DNA from: Shinella zoogloeoides
GTDB lineage: Bacteria > Pseudomonadota > Alphaproteobacteria > Rhizobiales > Rhizobiaceae
DNA length: 64,000 nt
Assembly: GCF_030733845.1 (NCBI RefSeq)
Contig: NZ_CP132313.1
Location: forward strand, 248,001 to 312,000
Direction of reading: 5' to 3'
The notes under the pieces were generated by a model. That model was given only the letters and a program-made list of their open reading frames with translations, did not search any database and was not told the origin of the DNA. Below are positions 62,313 to 64,000 of the stretch, in pieces (within the stretch, counting starts at the first letter, position 1; each line of letters begins with the position of its first letter). The position numbers and the translations under genes are program-made.

Positions 62313-63080
62313 TTATCGCAGGAGTTTGGAAACGGGCGTGAGGGTGCCACCGGCCGCTTCGATCTCGCTGCGCACGGTGCGGGCAAGGTCGAGCGAACCG
62401 GGCGTGTCGCTGTGCACGAGGATGGAGCGCGCGCGCATCGGAATGACAGTTCCGTCGATGGCCGTGACAGTCCCGTCGAGGAGGAATTTTCGCACGCGGG
62501 CGCGCACAGAGGCCTCGTCCTTGACGAGGGCGCCGGGTTGGCCGCGCGGCACGAGCGCACCCTTGGCGTCATAGGCACGGTCGGCGAGAAAGAGGGTCAG
62601 GGTCTTCAGCCCGGCCTCGATTGCGGCACGCTCGATCACGCTGTCCGCTGTCGCAAAGACGATGAGGCCGGGATCGACGCTGTGGATCGCCGCCATCATG
62701 GCCGAGGCAAGCGCGGGATCGCGGTTGACCATGTTTCCCATCGCCGCATGGAAACTGACATGGGAGACCGTGACGCCCTCGGCCTTGGCAATCGCCGTCA
62801 AAGCGCCGAGCTGGTAGAGCATCTGCTGGCGCAATTCGTCCGGCCCGAACGGCAATTCGCGGCGGCCGAAGCCCTGCCGGTCCGGCAGACCGGGATGGGC
62901 ACCGACATCGACACCCCGCTGCCGCGCCAGGCGCACCATGCGCACCATCGTATCGGGATCGCCGGCATGGAAGCCGCAAGCGATGTTGGCGGAGGTGACG
63001 ACATCCATCATCGCCTCGTCGTCGCAGAGACGGTAGGGGCCGAAGCCCTCGCCCATATCGGAATTGAGATCGACCTGCAT
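62313..63080 (-). CDS. pxpA: 5-oxoprolinase subunit A (LamB/YcsF family)
   Basis: A 255-residue LamB/YcsF-family protein that with PxpB and PxpC forms the ATP-dependent 5-oxoprolinase, turning pyroglutamate into glutamate. The N-terminal signature VDLNSDMGEGFGPYRLCDD and ANIACGFHAGDP are diagnostic. It follows pxpC by nine bases. The aminotransferase downstream suggests that glutamate made here is used as an amino donor. Confidence 0.95.
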   Translation of the reverse strand: MQVDLNSDMGEGFGPYRLCDDEAMMDVVTSANIACGFHAGDPDTMVRMVRLARQRGVDVGAHPGLPDRQGFGRRELPFGPDELRQQMLYQLGALTAIAKAEGVTVSHVSFHAAMGNMVNRDPALASAMMAAIHSVDPGLIVFATADSVIERAAIEAGLKTLTLFLADRAYDAKGALVPRGQPGALVKDEASVRARVRKFLLDGTVTAIDGTVIPMRARSILVHSDTPGSLDLARTVRSEIEAAGGTLTPVSKLLR

Positions 63081-63089
63081 GGGAAACTC

Positions 63090-64000
63090 CTAAGCCATGG
63101 CGGCGAGTGCCTGGCGCACCAGCCGGGCAGTCTTCTGAACATCGGCGACATAGGCCGTAAGCGCCGTCTCCACGGCCTTCGCCTCCGCATGCGTCGCCGG
63201 CATGAAGCGCAGCAGCGAGCCGATACGCGCCTGCCCCAGCCGCCAGAGGTCCGCCTCGATGACGCCGGCGATCTTGGGATAGCCGCCCGCCGTGTTGGCG
63301 TCGCTCATCTGCACGATGGGCTCACCTGCCGGCGGCACCTGAATGACGCCGGGCACGACGCCGTGCGAACGCATCTCAACCACCTCGGTTGGATGGATCG
63401 GATCGCCGCTCAGCCGGTAGCCAGTGCGATCGCTGCGCGCGGAAATCTTCCACGGCTGCCCCCAGAACCGTTCCGCGTCCGTACCGAACAGATCGTGTTC
63501 CCCCGCCGGCAACGCCCGGATGATAAGTGCGCCGCCCTCGGCGACGGGGAAGACATCCTTCAGGGCCGTGGCCGGCGGCACGACGCCGAAACCGCCCTTC
63601 GGCAGGAAGCCGCCCGCCGCCGTGCCCGTCGCGATCCGGTCGCCCGCGGCCAGCACGCGCCCCTCCATCCCGCCGAAACCACCGCGCAGCGAGGTGCTGC
63701 GTGAGCCCATGACGGGAGCGACATCCACCCCGCCGGCAAGGCAGAGACAGGCGCGCGCGTCCTTCAAGGGCGGCGAGAATTCCAGCACCTGGCCCGCCTG
63801 CGCCTCCGTCACCCACCAGGGCGGCAGCGGCACGCCGTCGAGCGTCGCCCGGCAGTCCGCGCCGGTCACGGCAAAGGCGCCCCGCTCGAAAAAGCGCACA
63901 CGGAACGGAAAGGTCTGCACTTCGATGCCGGCGGCATCGGGCGCATTGCCGGCGAGGATATTGCCGATCCTCAGCGCCAGCGTGTCCATAGCACCGCAGG
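63090..64000 (-). CDS. pxpC: 5-oxoprolinase subunit C (biotin-dependent carboxyltransferase-like), 5' end outside the window
   Basis: The C-terminal part, about 300 residues, of the PxpC/KipA subunit. The frame stays open across the window edge: CGAMDTLALRIGNILAGN at the edge matches the family's GAMDPLALRxAN motif, which is normally preceded by about 20-30 residues, so the ATG at 63989 is internal. GGFGGMEGRVLAAGD and SDANTAGGYPKIAGV are family signatures. PxpB probably lies just upstream, beyond the window. Confidence 0.92.
   Translation of the reverse strand, partial: CGAMDTLALRIGNILAGNAPDAAGIEVQTFPFRVRFFERGAFAVTGADCRATLDGVPLPPWWVTEAQAGQVLEFSPPLKDARACLCLAGGVDVAPVMGSRSTSLRGGFGGMEGRVLAAGDRIATGTAAGGFLPKGGFGVVPPATALKDVFPVAEGGALIIRALPAGEHDLFGTDAERFWGQPWKISARSDRTGYRLSGDPIHPTEVVEMRSHGVVPGVIQVPPAGEPIVQMSDANTAGGYPKIAGVIEADLWRLGQARIGSLLRFMPATHAEAKAVETALTAYVADVQKTARLVRQALAAMA

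Overview
The window looks like accessory replicon or chromid DNA from an alphaproteobacterium of the Rhizobiales, probably Rhizobiaceae. The grounds are about 60% G+C, a fused-alpha PntA/PntB transhydrogenase, a rhizobial-style chemoreceptor remnant, dense sugar and polyol ABC-transporter operons with SDR and MDR dehydrogenases, and a cupin-type phosphoglucose isomerase. No rRNA, complete tRNA, CRISPR array or phage module was seen. Almost everything is catabolic, and most operons read on the minus strand.

Left edge (1-2000): a DUF1778/GNAT toxin-antitoxin pair whose toxin has a +1 frameshift near its start, with a nested dyad operator over its promoter, followed by a decayed chemoreceptor tail. 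Then pntB-pntA (2073-5097), minus strand, with a terminator at 1949-1987.

5166-15904: one compound minus-strand operon. It holds a CUT1 sugar importer with two ATPases, two permeases and a binding protein, an ABC-2 type exporter (ATPase and permease), an exported C-terminally anchored protein and two SDR dehydrogenases. Two LysR regulators (16082-18084) and a divergent PRISE-type reductase (18194-19261) follow.

19345-34198: about sixteen minus-strand genes with mostly overlapping or near-abutting ends. They encode KDPG-aldolase-like, SDR, two Zn-alcohol dehydrogenases (one with a C-terminal frameshift), glycerol kinase, an AroE-like dehydrogenase, cupin phosphoglucose isomerase, 2-hydroxyacid dehydrogenase, a metallo-beta-lactamase/LMW-phosphatase fusion, SDR, two TIM-barrel epimerases, an RpiR regulator, an inositol-phosphatase-like enzyme, an amidohydrolase and a NifU-like protein. 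A HAD phosphatase diverges from the top. The SDR here resembles the two SDRs of the 5166-15904 operon, and a TAGAATGAAATT-like element recurs at three promoters, so I infer that the two operons serve one unidentified sugar-like substrate.

35555-51746: a second catabolic block, probably under the GntR/FCD regulator at 47867-48538. ATGATATAT-type operators lie at four promoters (38401, 43115, 45084, 51731). It contains MDR, SDR and GldA-like dehydrogenases, an AroE-like enzyme, a ribose-type ABC importer, a split transketolase, an aldehyde dehydrogenase, an Fe-alcohol dehydrogenase, a GMC oxidoreductase and a GabD-like enzyme. The logic suggests oxidation of a polyol or sugar to a ketose, two-carbon transfer by transketolase, and disposal of the released aldehyde.

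52136-61087: a gluconate/idonate-type block (gntK, idnO, idnD, 2-hydroxyacid dehydrogenase, RraA-like protein) joined to a polar-amino-acid-type ABC transporter and an SDR. It is divergent from a Nac-like LysR gene, with a perfect ATA-N9-TAT site between them. The right edge carries an aminotransferase and the 5-oxoprolinase genes pxpA and pxpC, the latter cut by the window end.
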